NCBI GenBank assembly: GCA_963850255.1
Contig: CAWKLL010000024.1
Coordinates: forward strand, 428,878 to 492,877
Length of the DNA: 64,000 nt
Source: J054 sp963850255
GTDB taxonomy: Bacteria; Pseudomonadota; Gammaproteobacteria; Steroidobacterales; GCA-2729495
Reading direction: 5' to 3'
Both the position numbers and the translations under genes were made by a program. Positions 1 through 9,136 of this stretch are shown piece by piece (position 1 is the stretch's first letter; each line of letters opens with the position of its first letter). The notes under the pieces were generated by a model. It saw nothing but the letters and a program-made list of their open reading frames with translations. It did not search any database and had not been told where the DNA came from.

Positions 1-887
1 AGGTTGATGGGGGCCAGTTCCGGCATGCGGCAGTTTTCCAGCGGCAACACCGCGGTATAGATCAACGCATGCTGGCCCGACAGGCAGGCGTGACTGACCA
101 TATCGGTGAATACCATCCAGGCGCTGAAAGGCCCGAAGCGAAACTCATGGTGACCCACCGGGTCTGCCTGAAACTCCGGCGTATCCTTCATGAAATTGTG
201 AAACCGGCGCATCGCCCGGTCGTAGGGGCTGCTGTCGAGTACTTTGGCCAGCGGTAAGCCGGCTTTCGAGATGCCTTCCAGCGCGGAACTTCGCAGTTTG
301 TCCGTCAGGCTTTTTTCCAGCCGGCCGACTTCCTCAGCGGTGACTCCGGCCTGTTGGCCATAGCGTTGCAACAGCTCAGGTAGCGCACCCTTGGTTGACC
401 AGACACGATCTTCCACAGGATTCACGTTGACGAAAAAGCGCAGCAAGCGGTTGCCGTCCGTTGCGCCGTAGGCGCCGGCATCCACGTGAATCAGCTCGTT
501 ACTCGCATGCGGTTTCAGATCGCGGCCCTGCTCCTGCATCGGCCGGAAGCTGCAGGTGCCAACGTTCATACCGCGCGTCAGCGTGGGCATTACGCTTTGC
601 AGGAAGGCCGTGACCCGGTCGCGATGATTGGTCAGGCTGCGATAGGCCAGTTCGGCGATGGGTGAATCATCGTGCAGGCCTTTTACCTGGTCAGCTTCCG
701 GGTGATAGCTAACGTTCTTGAGCTTTAGTTGCTTCGGCAGTTCATTGCGCAGCAATTCCAGTTCATCGTTGTCGGGCAACTCAATAGGGTTCGGTATGAA
801 CTGAATGATGTTGCCCTGTTCCAGCAGATCGCCAACGCTGTCCGTGGCGGCACTGGCCAGTCGCTGTGCGTCAAAGGTTTCCAACAT
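1..887 (-). CDS. kdoO: Kdo hydroxylase (KdoO), C-terminus cut off by window edge
   Basis: Fe(II)/2-oxoglutarate-dependent dioxygenase of the Kdo hydroxylase family (PF11004-type), which converts Kdo to Ko in the inner core of LPS. I translated the minus strand from the ATG at 887, preceded by a GGAGGG-like ribosome binding site; the frame stays open to base 1, giving about 295 residues of an incomplete protein. The iron-binding HxD is seen in ELIHVDAGAYG (about H134/D136), followed by the family-typical RLLRFFVNVNP. A later histidine lies in MVSHACLSGQ (about residue 266). It neighbours a heptosyltransferase, a Kdo kinase and a lipid A acyltransferase, which fits a job in LPS core modification. 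Assignment is from remembered family motifs and context; no search was run. Confidence 0.85.
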   Translation of the reverse strand, partial: MLETFDAQRLASAATDSVGDLLEQGNIIQFIPNPIELPDNDELELLRNELPKQLKLKNVSYHPEADQVKGLHDDSPIAELAYRSLTNHRDRVTAFLQSVMPTLTRGMNVGTCSFRPMQEQGRDLKPHASNELIHVDAGAYGATDGNRLLRFFVNVNPVEDRVWSTKGALPELLQRYGQQAGVTAEEVGRLEKSLTDKLRSSALEGISKAGLPLAKVLDSSPYDRAMRRFHNFMKDTPEFQADPVGHHEFRFGPFSAWMVFTDMVSHACLSGQHALIYTAVLPLENCRMPELAPIN

Positions 888-939
888 GATTTACACCCTC
901 CGGCGAAGACGCCAAGTTTAGCAGCCGGCCGGCTCGCAG

Positions 940-2010
940 TTATGCGGGTTTTCCGCTACTGGACAGGGCCTGATCGACCTTGGCCGTCACATCGGCGAGG
1001 GTAATCAGATCCATGGCAGACGGGTCGCGGACCCGGGTGCCCCAGCGCATTTCGTCGACACTTTTCCCGTATTCACGTTGCACCGCTTCGGGATATTTAT
1101 CCACCACCAGGTGCTGGCAAAAATACGGTGCAGCGCGGAAGCGATTGGTCGTGGCGTACAGGCCAACCACTGGCGTGCCAACGGCTGTGGCCATATGCGC
1201 AGGTCCGGAATCCGGGCAGATTACCAGGCGCGCCGCGGCGATTATGGCCAGCAGCTGCTTGAGGCTGGTCTCGCCCACCAGGTTGCTGACCTGGTCACCG
1301 CAGCCGTCGGTGATCACCCGGCCATATTCGCGCTCAGTGTCGGTGGGTCCGCCGGTGACTATGACGCGCGCGCCGCGCTCCTCAACCAGCCAGCGTGTCA
1401 GGGCGGCGTAATTCTCCGCGCGCCAGTTACGAAAATTTCGAAAACGCGGGTTCGAGCAGGGGCTGATCACGACCACCGGTTGATTGCCGGCGCAGAGTTC
1501 CGCAGCCATCGTCCGGTCATCGTCGCTCAGCGGAATATCCCAGCGCAGTTGGCGCTCGGTCAGGCCGAAATACTCGGCAAAGCCGAACAGGCGGTCCATC
1601 ACATGCACACGGTCCTTGGCTTCGGTTCGCGCGTTGACGAATAGTTGCTGAAAATCATTGACACGACCGCCCAGTCCCAGTCGCAGGTCCGCATGCACAC
1701 GCCGGGAAATCAGGTTGGCGCGCATATTGGGATGCATATGCAGCAGGAGCGGAAACTGTCGCTGGCGCAATTGCAGTTTGATCTTGCGGCGACTGGCCTG
1801 CGGGTCGCTTTTGTCGAAGGTGATAAACTCGACGCCACTCAGCCCCTCGAAGAGACGCTGTTCAGTGCGGCCGATAATCCAGGTGACAGGCGTATCCGGC
1901 CAGCAAGCCTGAAAAGTTCGCAGCACCGGAACTGTATGACAGCAGTCACCGATGGCCGAAAGCCGGATCAGGCAAATAGCCTCCGGCGCTTGCTCCCGGG
2001 AAAAGGACAT
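940..2010 (-). CDS. Glycosyltransferase family 9 (ADP-heptose:LPS heptosyltransferase, WaaC/WaaF type)
   Basis: Transfers L-glycero-D-manno-heptose from ADP-heptose to the Kdo or first heptose of the LPS inner core on the cytoplasmic face. The start at 2010 (MSFSREQ) places the conserved N-terminal ICLIRLSAIGD at the beginning, as in family 9 enzymes, and yields 356 residues, the usual length. The C-terminal sugar-nucleotide site is visible as CPDSGPAHMATAVGTPVVGL. A longer reading up to 2106 is open but its extra residues look non-homologous; an alternative ATG lies at 2025. No start has a good ribosome binding site. The start codon overlaps that of the divergent kdkA in a CATG at 2008-2011. 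I cannot tell WaaC from WaaF or WaaQ. Confidence 0.85.
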   Translation of the reverse strand: MSFSREQAPEAICLIRLSAIGDCCHTVPVLRTFQACWPDTPVTWIIGRTEQRLFEGLSGVEFITFDKSDPQASRRKIKLQLRQRQFPLLLHMHPNMRANLISRRVHADLRLGLGGRVNDFQQLFVNARTEAKDRVHVMDRLFGFAEYFGLTERQLRWDIPLSDDDRTMAAELCAGNQPVVVISPCSNPRFRNFRNWRAENYAALTRWLVEERGARVIVTGGPTDTEREYGRVITDGCGDQVSNLVGETSLKQLLAIIAAARLVICPDSGPAHMATAVGTPVVGLYATTNRFRAAPYFCQHLVVDKYPEAVQREYGKSVDEMRWGTRVRDPSAMDLITLADVTAKVDQALSSSGKPA

Positions 2011-2741
2011 GACTAAGCGGCGCATCGAGCGGATTGGAAAGAACGTGATCCTATACGATGCCTCGCTGGTCAGCCAGATCAGCGAGGTCATTGTTCGATC
2101 CGTCACGGTATCCGGGCGCGCCGGAGGCGCCGGGTTATGCGGGGGGTCGCGGCAGCACGCTGTTTATCCGTCACGCTGATCAGGACTGGGTGCTGCGCCA
2201 TTACCATCGCGGTGGTTTTATGGGTCGCTGGCTGGACGACCAGTTTGCCTGGCTGGGCCTGGAAAACAGCCGTCCCTACCAGGAGTATTTGTTACTCGAG
2301 GAGCTGGCCCGGCGTGACTTGCCCTCGCCGAAACCAGTGGCGGCGAGGGTTCTGCGTCAGGGGCTTATTTATTCGGCCGACCTGATTACCTTGCGGATCC
2401 CGGATGTCGTGCCCCTGTCCGCGCGGCTGGCAAGCGATGGTCTGGCCGAAGGTGCCTGGCGGGATGTGGGTCGGCTGATCGGACGTTTTCACCGCGAAAA
2501 TATTTTTCATGCCGACCTGACGGCGCACAATCTGCAGATCGACAGCGAAGATCGTTTGTATCTGCTCGACTTTGATCGCGGCAAGGTGATGGCCGGTCCA
2601 GGCCCCTGGAGTGAAGCGAATCTGCAGCGACTGCATCGATCATTGCGCAAGATCAGCGACGACGGCAGCGTGAGTTTCAGCGCGCATGAATGGCAGGCTC
2701 TGACCGCCGGTTACAGCGAAATCTATTCGCTGGCGCGGTAA
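2009..2741 (+). CDS. kdkA: Kdo kinase KdkA, interrupted by an apparent +1 frameshift
   Basis: 3-Deoxy-D-manno-octulosonic acid kinase, which phosphorylates the Kdo of LPS; kinases of this kind are typical of bacteria that keep a single Kdo residue. The kinase-like motifs are clear: ALRHYHRGG-type segment (WVLRHYHRGGF), IFHADLTAHN for the catalytic loop and LYLLDFDRGK for the metal-binding aspartates. The uninterrupted frame (from 2058) lacks a sensible N-terminus, whereas the frame from the ATG at 2009 gives MTKRRIERIGKNVILYDASL, which resembles KdkA. Removing one base near 2087-2093 joins ISEV to LFDPSRYPG and gives 243 residues, close to Haemophilus KdkA. The 3' end overlaps the convergent acyltransferase gene by 19 bp. 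Function is well supported; whether the gene is intact is not. Confidence 0.8.
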
Positions 2742-3673
2742 GGGTCTTTAAACGGCGGCGGCCGGTCTTTAAAACGTCGGTGCACCCAGTAGTACTGGTC
2801 TGGCATCTGGCGGATATGCGCCTCGAACAGTTCGTTTATGCGGCTTGCATCGGCAGCCGGATCATCGCTTGGGAAATTTTCCAGGGCGGGCAGGATGTCA
2901 ACCTGGTAACCGCGTCCGTTCTCCAGGCGACGGGGCAGATAGGGCACCACCTTGGCCTTGGTGATCCGGGTAATGGGTGTTAGTGCTGCGTTGGTCATGG
3001 CCGGTTCACCGAAGAACGGCACCAGCTCATGGTATTTCTGGCGATAACTTTGATCGGGTGCGTACCAGACCGGAACGCCGCCCTTGCGCAGGATGCGAAT
3101 CATCTGGCGAATGTCGTCTTTGCGAATCAGGTCCGTGGCCGCACGCATGCGAGCGCGCAACAGGATCTCGTTGAGCAACGGGTTCTTGCTACTGCGATAG
3201 ACCGAAGCGATTTCCGACAGGCTAAACATCACTTTTCGGCCGGTCAGTTCAATCCCCGGTAAATGCGCACTGAGCAAAACCACGCCTTCGCCACGCGCCA
3301 GCGGCTCGGTGAGATTCTGCAAGCCATTAAACCGGGTCAGCGCATCAATGCGCCGGTCGCTCGCCCACCAGGCCAGGGCCAATTCAAAAATTGCGATGCC
3401 CAGTGACGCAAAGTGCTTTTTTAACAGTCTCGCCTGTTCCGAATCACTTAAATCCGGAAAGCAAATACGCAGATTAACGGCAGCCACGTGTCGACGCTTC
3501 GGAATGAGTCGATAGAGCAGCCAGCCAGCGCCGCGACCCAGGGCCAGCTGCATCCGGTAGGGCAGGAGCACCAGCCCTCGCAATAGCCCGAGACCCAGCA
3601 ATAGCGGCCAGTTGGCCGGTGACAGGGCCAACCGGGCCAGCGTTGGCCGTTCGCTGTCCATGGCCTGTGTCAT
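2723..3673 (-). CDS. Lysophospholipid/lipid A acyltransferase, LpxL/HtrB family
   Basis: Late acyltransferase that adds a secondary acyl chain (laurate or myristate in known members) to the Kdo-lipid A precursor at the inner membrane. The 316-residue product has a hydrophobic N-terminal helix (about residues 21-40) that would anchor it to the membrane. The catalytic HX4E motif is present in SAHLPGIELTG, followed by further family features such as VYRSSKNPLLN and VWYAPDQSY. Its place next to kdkA and kdoO supports a role in lipid A/Kdo assembly. LpxL, LpxM and LpxP cannot be told apart from sequence alone here. It converges on kdkA, with overlapping 3' ends. Confidence 0.85.
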   Translation of the reverse strand: MTQAMDSERPTLARLALSPANWPLLLGLGLLRGLVLLPYRMQLALGRGAGWLLYRLIPKRRHVAAVNLRICFPDLSDSEQARLLKKHFASLGIAIFELALAWWASDRRIDALTRFNGLQNLTEPLARGEGVVLLSAHLPGIELTGRKVMFSLSEIASVYRSSKNPLLNEILLRARMRAATDLIRKDDIRQMIRILRKGGVPVWYAPDQSYRQKYHELVPFFGEPAMTNAALTPITRITKAKVVPYLPRRLENGRGYQVDILPALENFPSDDPAADASRINELFEAHIRQMPDQYYWVHRRFKDRPPPFKDPYRASE

Positions 3674-3754
3674 GGCCGCGCTGCCAGTCCTGCCACTTGA
3701 AAAGTCGGCTGTTTGCCCGGATAACTAGCTAGCCGACTGTATGGACCCGTTGTC

Positions 3755-4637
3755 ATGAAAAGAATTTTACTGTTTCTGGCTACCAATATCGCTGTGCTGG
3801 TGGTGCTGGCCGTGGCAACACGCCTGCTCGGCCTGGAAGGCTATCTCAACGAGCAGGGCGGCCTGGATCTGCAGGCATTGCTGATCTATTCGGCGATCAT
3901 TGGTTTTGCCGGTTCGTTTATTTCCCTGGCGATGTCGAAAACCATTGCCAAATGGACCACCGGTGCGAAGGTAATTGGCCAACCGGCGAATAGCACGGAG
4001 TCGTGGCTGGTGAATGCAGTGCAGAAACATGCCACCGCTGCCGGCATCGGTATGCCGGATGTTGCGATTTATGATTCACCGGAGCCCAATGCCTTTGCCA
4101 CGGGCGCGCGGCGCAACAGTGCGCTGGTGGCGGTCAGCAGCGGGTTGATGCGCAACATGCGCGAAAACGAAATCGATGCGGTGCTGGCGCATGAAATTGC
4201 GCATGTTGCCAACGGCGATATGGTGACCCTGACCCTGATTCAGGGTGTAGTGAATACCTTCGTAATTTTTCTGTCCCGGATAGTCGGATTCTTTGTCGAC
4301 CGCGTGCTGTTGAAGAATGACCGGGGCTATGGGCCAGGGTTTTTCATTTCTTCGCTGGTGGCGCAAATTGTGCTCGGCATTCTGGCCAGTACCATCGTCA
4401 TGTGGTTTTCGCGGCAACGCGAATTTCGCGCTGACGAAGGTGGTGCGAAGCTCGCCGGCCGCGAGAATATGGTGGCTGCCCTGCAGCGTCTGGGTTCGCT
4501 GCATAATCCCAGTCAGTTGCCTGATCAGCTACAGGCGTTTCGGTATTGCCGGGGGCGGTAAGGGCGGTCTGAAGCGATTCTTCCGCTCGCATCCGCCGCT
4601 GGAGGATCGTATTGCCGCGCTGCGCGCGCTGCCCTGA
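3755..4637 (+). CDS. htpX: Membrane zinc protease HtpX, with an apparent frameshift near the 3' end
   Basis: M48-family integral membrane metalloprotease of cytoplasmic membrane quality control. The N-terminal transmembrane pair (about residues 4-24 and 36-58), the zinc motif in LAHEIAHVANGD and the third ligand region EFRADEGGAKL are all present. Read as is, the frame ends at 4561 with an unnatural tail (QAFRYCRGR). Removing one T in the TTT at 4538-4540 continues as FGIAGGGKGGLKRFF and SHPPLEDRIAALRALP, the conserved HtpX C-terminus, stopping at 4637. The corrected protein has 293 residues, the same length as E. coli HtpX. The missing segment is conserved in the family, so either the sequence has an insertion error or the protein is truncated. 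Confidence 0.85.
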
Positions 4638-4657
4638 GCTCAGTCTCTATCGTTCGT

Positions 4658-6063
4658 TCAGGATCTTTCTTCGATCTCTACAACTACGTCCTGACCGCCT
4701 GTTTTGGTGCGCGGCGAGTCCGCCTGCACCGGCCCGGCGTCCTCCTCGGGCTGCCCGCCATCCAGCGCTGAGCTGGCCAGCACGCTGTCCACGGGGGTCC
4801 GTCTGTTTCCACGCCCAGGCGGAAGGCGGCGAAACCGGGCATCACTACCTGGTTTACGGCCATGCCCAAAACCCGCCCGAGGCTGGAGGCATAAATCAGA
4901 TTTTGTTCGTTGGTGATCGGATCCGTCACGGTGCCCAGTACATCACCGGGCTCCACTTCCTGGCCAAGCCGCACCAGCGAAAACAGGATGCCGCCGTGAT
5001 CAGCCCGAATCCAGGATGACTGGTAAATCACCGGCTTGGCCTGACCGAGTAACCGCACACGTTTGACCATGTCCATGGCACCGAGCAGGGCCAGTATTCC
5101 GCTCACGCCTTCGGCGACCTTGTCCGATTGCAGCCTTAGCGGCTCGCCGGCCTCCAGCGTTACGGTCGGAATGCCAGCGTCGGTGGCAGCTTTCCGCAAG
5201 GTTCCCTCGGCCGGTTCGCTGTGCAATACCACCATTCCGCCGAAACCCTCGGTCAGGTCGCGGACGCCGCGATAACGCAGGTCGGCGCGCAATTGCGGCA
5301 GGTTGGTGCGATAGAACGAGCCGGTATGCAGGTCAACCAGCGTATCGCAATGGCGAACGATGTCTTGGAAGAACGAATACGCGATGCGCGATGCAGAACT
5401 GCCCTCGGGGTTGCCCGGGAAGTAGCGATTCAGATCGCGGCGGTCCGGCAGGTAACGTGAGCCGCGCCGAAATCCCTGCAAATTCACAATCGGCACACCA
5501 ATCACGGCGCCGCTCAGATCATCAGGATCGAGCTCGTGCATGATCCGTCGCACCATCTCGATACCGTTCAGCTCGTCGCCGTGTATGGCTGCGGTGAGGC
5601 AGACCACGGGACCCGGCTCGCTGCCGTTAACGACCAGAACCGGAGTCGCGGTGGAGACGCCTTCAAACACCTGGCTGGCCGACCAGGTCAGGCGCAGAGA
5701 ACTGCCGGCGGCGATGCTGTTGCCCAATAATTCAAGGGCCTGCGCGTCCGCTTCCTGGGGTTGCTGCGGCTCAGGCCGCAAAGCCGCGGCCGCGCTTTGC
5801 GGGCTGCCGACCGGCAGTATGCTGCCAGGTCTGCGCGGATTAACGGTATAGGGCGGTGCGTCATCCTGGCTATCGGCGAGCCTGAATTCGCCGGCCTCAG
5901 GCTCTGCCTGTGCGGGTTCGGCCGGATCAGCAGGCGCTTCGGCCGCAGGCGCCGGGACCTTCAGCGCCAGCGAGGCCGGTGACGGATCGCAGGCGATCAG
6001 CCAGGCGCACAGGGCTGCCAGTGTCAGGCATCGCCAAACAGTGGTGGGGTTTACAGGCTGCAC
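4658..6063 (-). CDS. Lipoprotein of the succinylglutamate desuccinylase/aspartoacylase (M14) family, apparent frameshift near the C-terminus
   Basis: Zinc-dependent amidohydrolase or carboxypeptidase-like fold. Residues 1-25 form a lipoprotein signal ending in AWLIAC, followed by a roughly 100-residue Pro/Ala/Glu-rich linker, so it should be an anchored envelope protein. Zinc ligands are H161 and E164 in HGDELNG and H246 in DLHTG; the domain continues through TVTLEAGEPLRLQ. As read, the frame stops at 4684 after an Arg-rich tail (residues WPAQRWMAGSPRRTPGRCRR and on). Adding one G to the G5 run at 4793-4797 gives a normal acidic tail (PVDSVLASSALDGG onward) ending at 4658, just 20 bp from htpX. 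The substrate is unknown; relatives remove acyl groups from amino acids, and a role on peptidoglycan peptides is conceivable but unproven. Confidence 0.75.
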
Positions 6064-6349
6064 TTGATCCCGGTTCCGTCTCAGAGTTAAGTTATGTTGA
6101 AAGCTAGCTGTCGGAAGATAAGGAAAAATATACTGATTTTCCGTGACACGCTAGCCCGTTTCTCAGGGCCTTAACAAGAATTACAACGAATCGGGCGCCC
6201 AAAGACGCCAATTAAATTGAACGTCAGTTATGTGAAGCCGGTAGCCGGCCTTGCCTTTACTGCGGGATACGATAGATGTCAGCCGGATTTTTCAATCCCA
6301 CGGCAGCTTGGCGGGTGAGGGCAGCGATGGCAGCAGGAAGCATCTATTC

Positions 6350-8512
6350 ATGAAGCATTTTTCACGTCGCAGCGCGCGCTCAGGCCAATGCCTGGCCTTG
6401 CTTGCCGGATTGTTTTTGAGTGTATCTGCCAACGCCGCGGCGTTGAGCCAGCCTGCCGGCCTGGCGCCCGAAATCGGTTTTTGGCGGGCGGTATTTGGTG
6501 AGATCACTTCCAGCCAGGCGGCGATACACGATAACCGGCACCTGGGTGTGGTTTATGAAGTGGTGGATCTGCCAGCGCGTGCCGGCTCCGCCCAGCGACG
6601 CAAGATTGCATCTGATGCGCGCAAACGCTATCGGCGTATTCTGCTCGCGCTGGCCGACGGCAAGCGCCAGGGGCTCACTACAGAACAACGCCGCGTTCTG
6701 GATTTATGGCCTGCCGAGGTCAGCAACCAGGAACTGCGCAAAGCCGCTGAGCGAATTCGTTTTCAACAAGGCCTGGCTGACCGCTTCCGAGATGGCTACG
6801 TGCGTTCCGGACAGTGGCGCGCGCATATTCTGCGTCAACTGGACGAGCAGGGCGTGCCGGCCGGACTGGCGGCGCTGCCGCATGTTGAGTCCTCGTTTAA
6901 TCCGCGCGCCCATTCGCATGTCGGCGCGTCCGGCTTGTGGCAGTTCACCCGCGCCACCGGTCGACGCTTCATGCAAGTGGATCACGTGGTTGATGCGCGC
7001 AGGGATCCGTTTATCTCCAGCGAAGGCGCGGCCAAGCTGCTGGCGTATAACTATTCGATCCTGAAATCCTGGCCGCTGGCGATAACCGCCTATAACCATG
7101 GTGTCGCCGGTATGCGCCGGGCCGTGCGCAGCGTCGGCAGTGACGATATTGAAACCATCATTCGGGAGTATCGTGGTCCCGCCTTTGGCTTCGCGTCGCG
7201 CAACTTCTTCGTAGCCTTTCTTGCTGCGCTGGAAGTGGAATCCAATGTCGAGCGCTACTTTGGTCCGCTGCAGCGCGAGACTCCGCGTCCGGAACTGATG
7301 ATCGCCATGCCGGACTATGTGCCGGCAGAACAACTCGCGGATGCCTTTGGCGTTTCCATGGACACGCTCAAGGTATTCAATCCTGCGCTGCTGCCGCCGG
7401 TTTGGTCCGGTACCAAGCATGTGCCAAGGGGCTATGCCCTGCGTCTGCCGTTGCCAGACGGTGAGTACGCCAGCGAGCGACAGCTGGCAGCGATTCCGGC
7501 GCGGGTGCGCTTCGATCAGCAAACACCTGACCTGTTTCATCGTATCGAGTCGGGTGAAAGTCTGTCGGTTATTGCGCGTCGCTACCGCACCAGCGTGACT
7601 GAGTTGATGGCGCTGAATGGCATCGACAATCGTCACCGCATTCGCGCCGGCCAGAGGCTGCGCCTGCCGGTTAGCGATACATACGCCGGAACGGTGATGG
7701 TCGCCAATACGCAGAGTTATCGTGTGCGCTCCGGAGATACTGTCGGCAGCATCGCCAAGCGAGCCGGCGTCAGCCAAAGTGAATTGCTGGCAATCAATGG
7801 TATTCGCGACCGCAATCGCATCTTTGTCGGTCAAACGCTGCAATTGCGGTCCCCGGCCGGCGGCGAGTCGGTGGCCGTTGCCGTCAACACACCGGCAGGC
7901 GAGGCGCTTGAGCCGGTGATGGTGACCGCCAGCCTGCTAGAAATGCCCGTGGCCGCCGACAGGGCCACCATGGACCTTGCCGGGGACCTTGCCCCGGCCG
8001 ATGAGCAGCCGCAGGCCCAGGCCGAGAATGACGCGCTGCTGGCTGATCCCAGCGACTATCTGGTAAGTGACGGTGGCAGTATCGAGGTGCAGGCGGCCGA
8101 GACCCTGGGTCACTATGCTGACTGGCTTGAAATAAAGACTCAGCGTCTGCGCGATCTCAATGGCTATTCATTTCGTCGGCCGGTGGTTATCGGTCAGCGC
8201 CTTAAACTGGACCTGAGTCGTATCGATGCCCAGGAGTTCGCTGCCCGGCGCGTAGCCCATCATCGTGCTTTGCAGGCCAGCTATTTCAATAGCTACCGGG
8301 TCATCGACACTACGGTGCATAAACTGCGGCGCGGCGAGTCCGTCTGGTTGCTGACCATGCAGACTTATCGGGTGCCGGTCTGGCTGCTGCGCCAGTACAA
8401 CCCGGACCTGGACATTGATCGCCTGCGACCCGGTGATCCACTGATCTTCCCGCAGGTTGAGCCGGTTGAGACCGCCTCGCCCAAGCGCGGCGTGTTGGCT
8501 GACGCATCCTGA
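6350..8512 (+). CDS. mltD: MltD-like membrane-bound lytic murein transglycosylase with LysM repeats
   Basis: Cleaves peptidoglycan between MurNAc and GlcNAc with formation of anhydro-MurNAc in the periplasm. The start at 6350 has an AGGAAG site upstream and opens directly with a signal peptide (MKHFSRRSAR, then LALLAGLFLSVSANA). The SLT domain carries the catalytic glutamate in LPHVESSFNPRAH (about E179), with SGLWQFTRATGRRF and ITAYNHG typical of the family. Two clear LysM modules follow (about 394-443 and 455-500), then two more divergent LysM-like segments (about 577-622 and 655-703). At 720 residues it is longer than E. coli MltD because of the extra modules. The 286 bp upstream contain no gene I can support. 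Confidence 0.88.
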   Translation: MKHFSRRSARSGQCLALLAGLFLSVSANAAALSQPAGLAPEIGFWRAVFGEITSSQAAIHDNRHLGVVYEVVDLPARAGSAQRRKIASDARKRYRRILLALADGKRQGLTTEQRRVLDLWPAEVSNQELRKAAERIRFQQGLADRFRDGYVRSGQWRAHILRQLDEQGVPAGLAALPHVESSFNPRAHSHVGASGLWQFTRATGRRFMQVDHVVDARRDPFISSEGAAKLLAYNYSILKSWPLAITAYNHGVAGMRRAVRSVGSDDIETIIREYRGPAFGFASRNFFVAFLAALEVESNVERYFGPLQRETPRPELMIAMPDYVPAEQLADAFGVSMDTLKVFNPALLPPVWSGTKHVPRGYALRLPLPDGEYASERQLAAIPARVRFDQQTPDLFHRIESGESLSVIARRYRTSVTELMALNGIDNRHRIRAGQRLRLPVSDTYAGTVMVANTQSYRVRSGDTVGSIAKRAGVSQSELLAINGIRDRNRIFVGQTLQLRSPAGGESVAVAVNTPAGEALEPVMVTASLLEMPVAADRATMDLAGDLAPADEQPQAQAENDALLADPSDYLVSDGGSIEVQAAETLGHYADWLEIKTQRLRDLNGYSFRRPVVIGQRLKLDLSRIDAQEFAARRVAHHRALQASYFNSYRVIDTTVHKLRRGESVWLLTMQTYRVPVWLLRQYNPDLDIDRLRPGDPLIFPQVEPVETASPKRGVLADAS

Positions 8513-8584
8513 TGGGCGCCAGGCCCTTGCGCGCCTAGTTAGCTTCCGTTCTACTCTGCGCCATGCCTGAGCGGAGTTTATGTA

Positions 8585-9094
8585 TTGCGACACGGCCATC
8601 CCGTTACGGGTGGCCTGCTGGCATTTCTACTGCTGATCAGCAGTTGCTTGGCTGTCGCTGCCGACTTCCCGCAGGCCGATGAGGTTGTGGTCAACAAGAC
8701 CGAACGCAAGCTGATGCTGATGCGTGATGAGCAGATACTGCGCAGTTTCGATATTGCCCTGGGGCTTGAGCCAGCCGGGCATAAGCTGAGAGAAGGTGAC
8801 TCACGCACCCCCGAGGGCCGCTATCGGCTCATCGAACGCAATACCGACAGCGACTTTTTTCTGTCAATCCTGATTTCCTATCCGGATCAGCAAGACCGCA
8901 GTCGAGCTCGTCGTAAAGGCGTGGCGCCCGGTGGCCAGATCATGATTCACGGGCAGCCCAATCAACCCAAGCACAACGAAGAGTTCTATCGGCTGACGGA
9001 CTGGACCAACGGTTGTATCGCTGTATCCAATTCCGACATGGTGGATATCTGGTTAATGACCGACGTGAGAACGCCAATTCGGATTCTTCCCTGA
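8585..9094 (+). CDS. L,D-transpeptidase (YkuD domain), periplasmic
   Basis: YkuD-fold enzyme of the kind that forms or trims 3-3 crosslinks or anchors proteins to peptidoglycan. The product starts with a signal peptide (LLAFLLLISSCLAVAA) and is nearly all YkuD domain. The active site is seen as MIHGQPN (about H121) and TDWTNGCIAVSN with catalytic cysteine at about 143. The start is an unusual TTG at 8585, chosen because GGAG at 8573-8576 sits 8 nt upstream; the nearby ATG at 8580 is in another frame and soon stops. It lies directly behind the transglycosylase gene, so the two probably act together in cell-wall remodelling. The length of 169 residues suits the small single-domain members of the family. 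Confidence 0.85.
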   Translation: MRHGHPVTGGLLAFLLLISSCLAVAADFPQADEVVVNKTERKLMLMRDEQILRSFDIALGLEPAGHKLREGDSRTPEGRYRLIERNTDSDFFLSILISYPDQQDRSRARRKGVAPGGQIMIHGQPNQPKHNEEFYRLTDWTNGCIAVSNSDMVDIWLMTDVRTPIRILP

Positions 9095-9136
9095 GCTGGT
9101 CCGGCATGTCGTTATTTCGGGCCCGCAGGCACAAGC

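Noticed and set aside
6704..7843. 379-residue open frame antisense to the MltD-like gene
   Set aside because: GC-rich genes leave long open frames on the other strand; the sense frame has clear SLT and LysM motifs.
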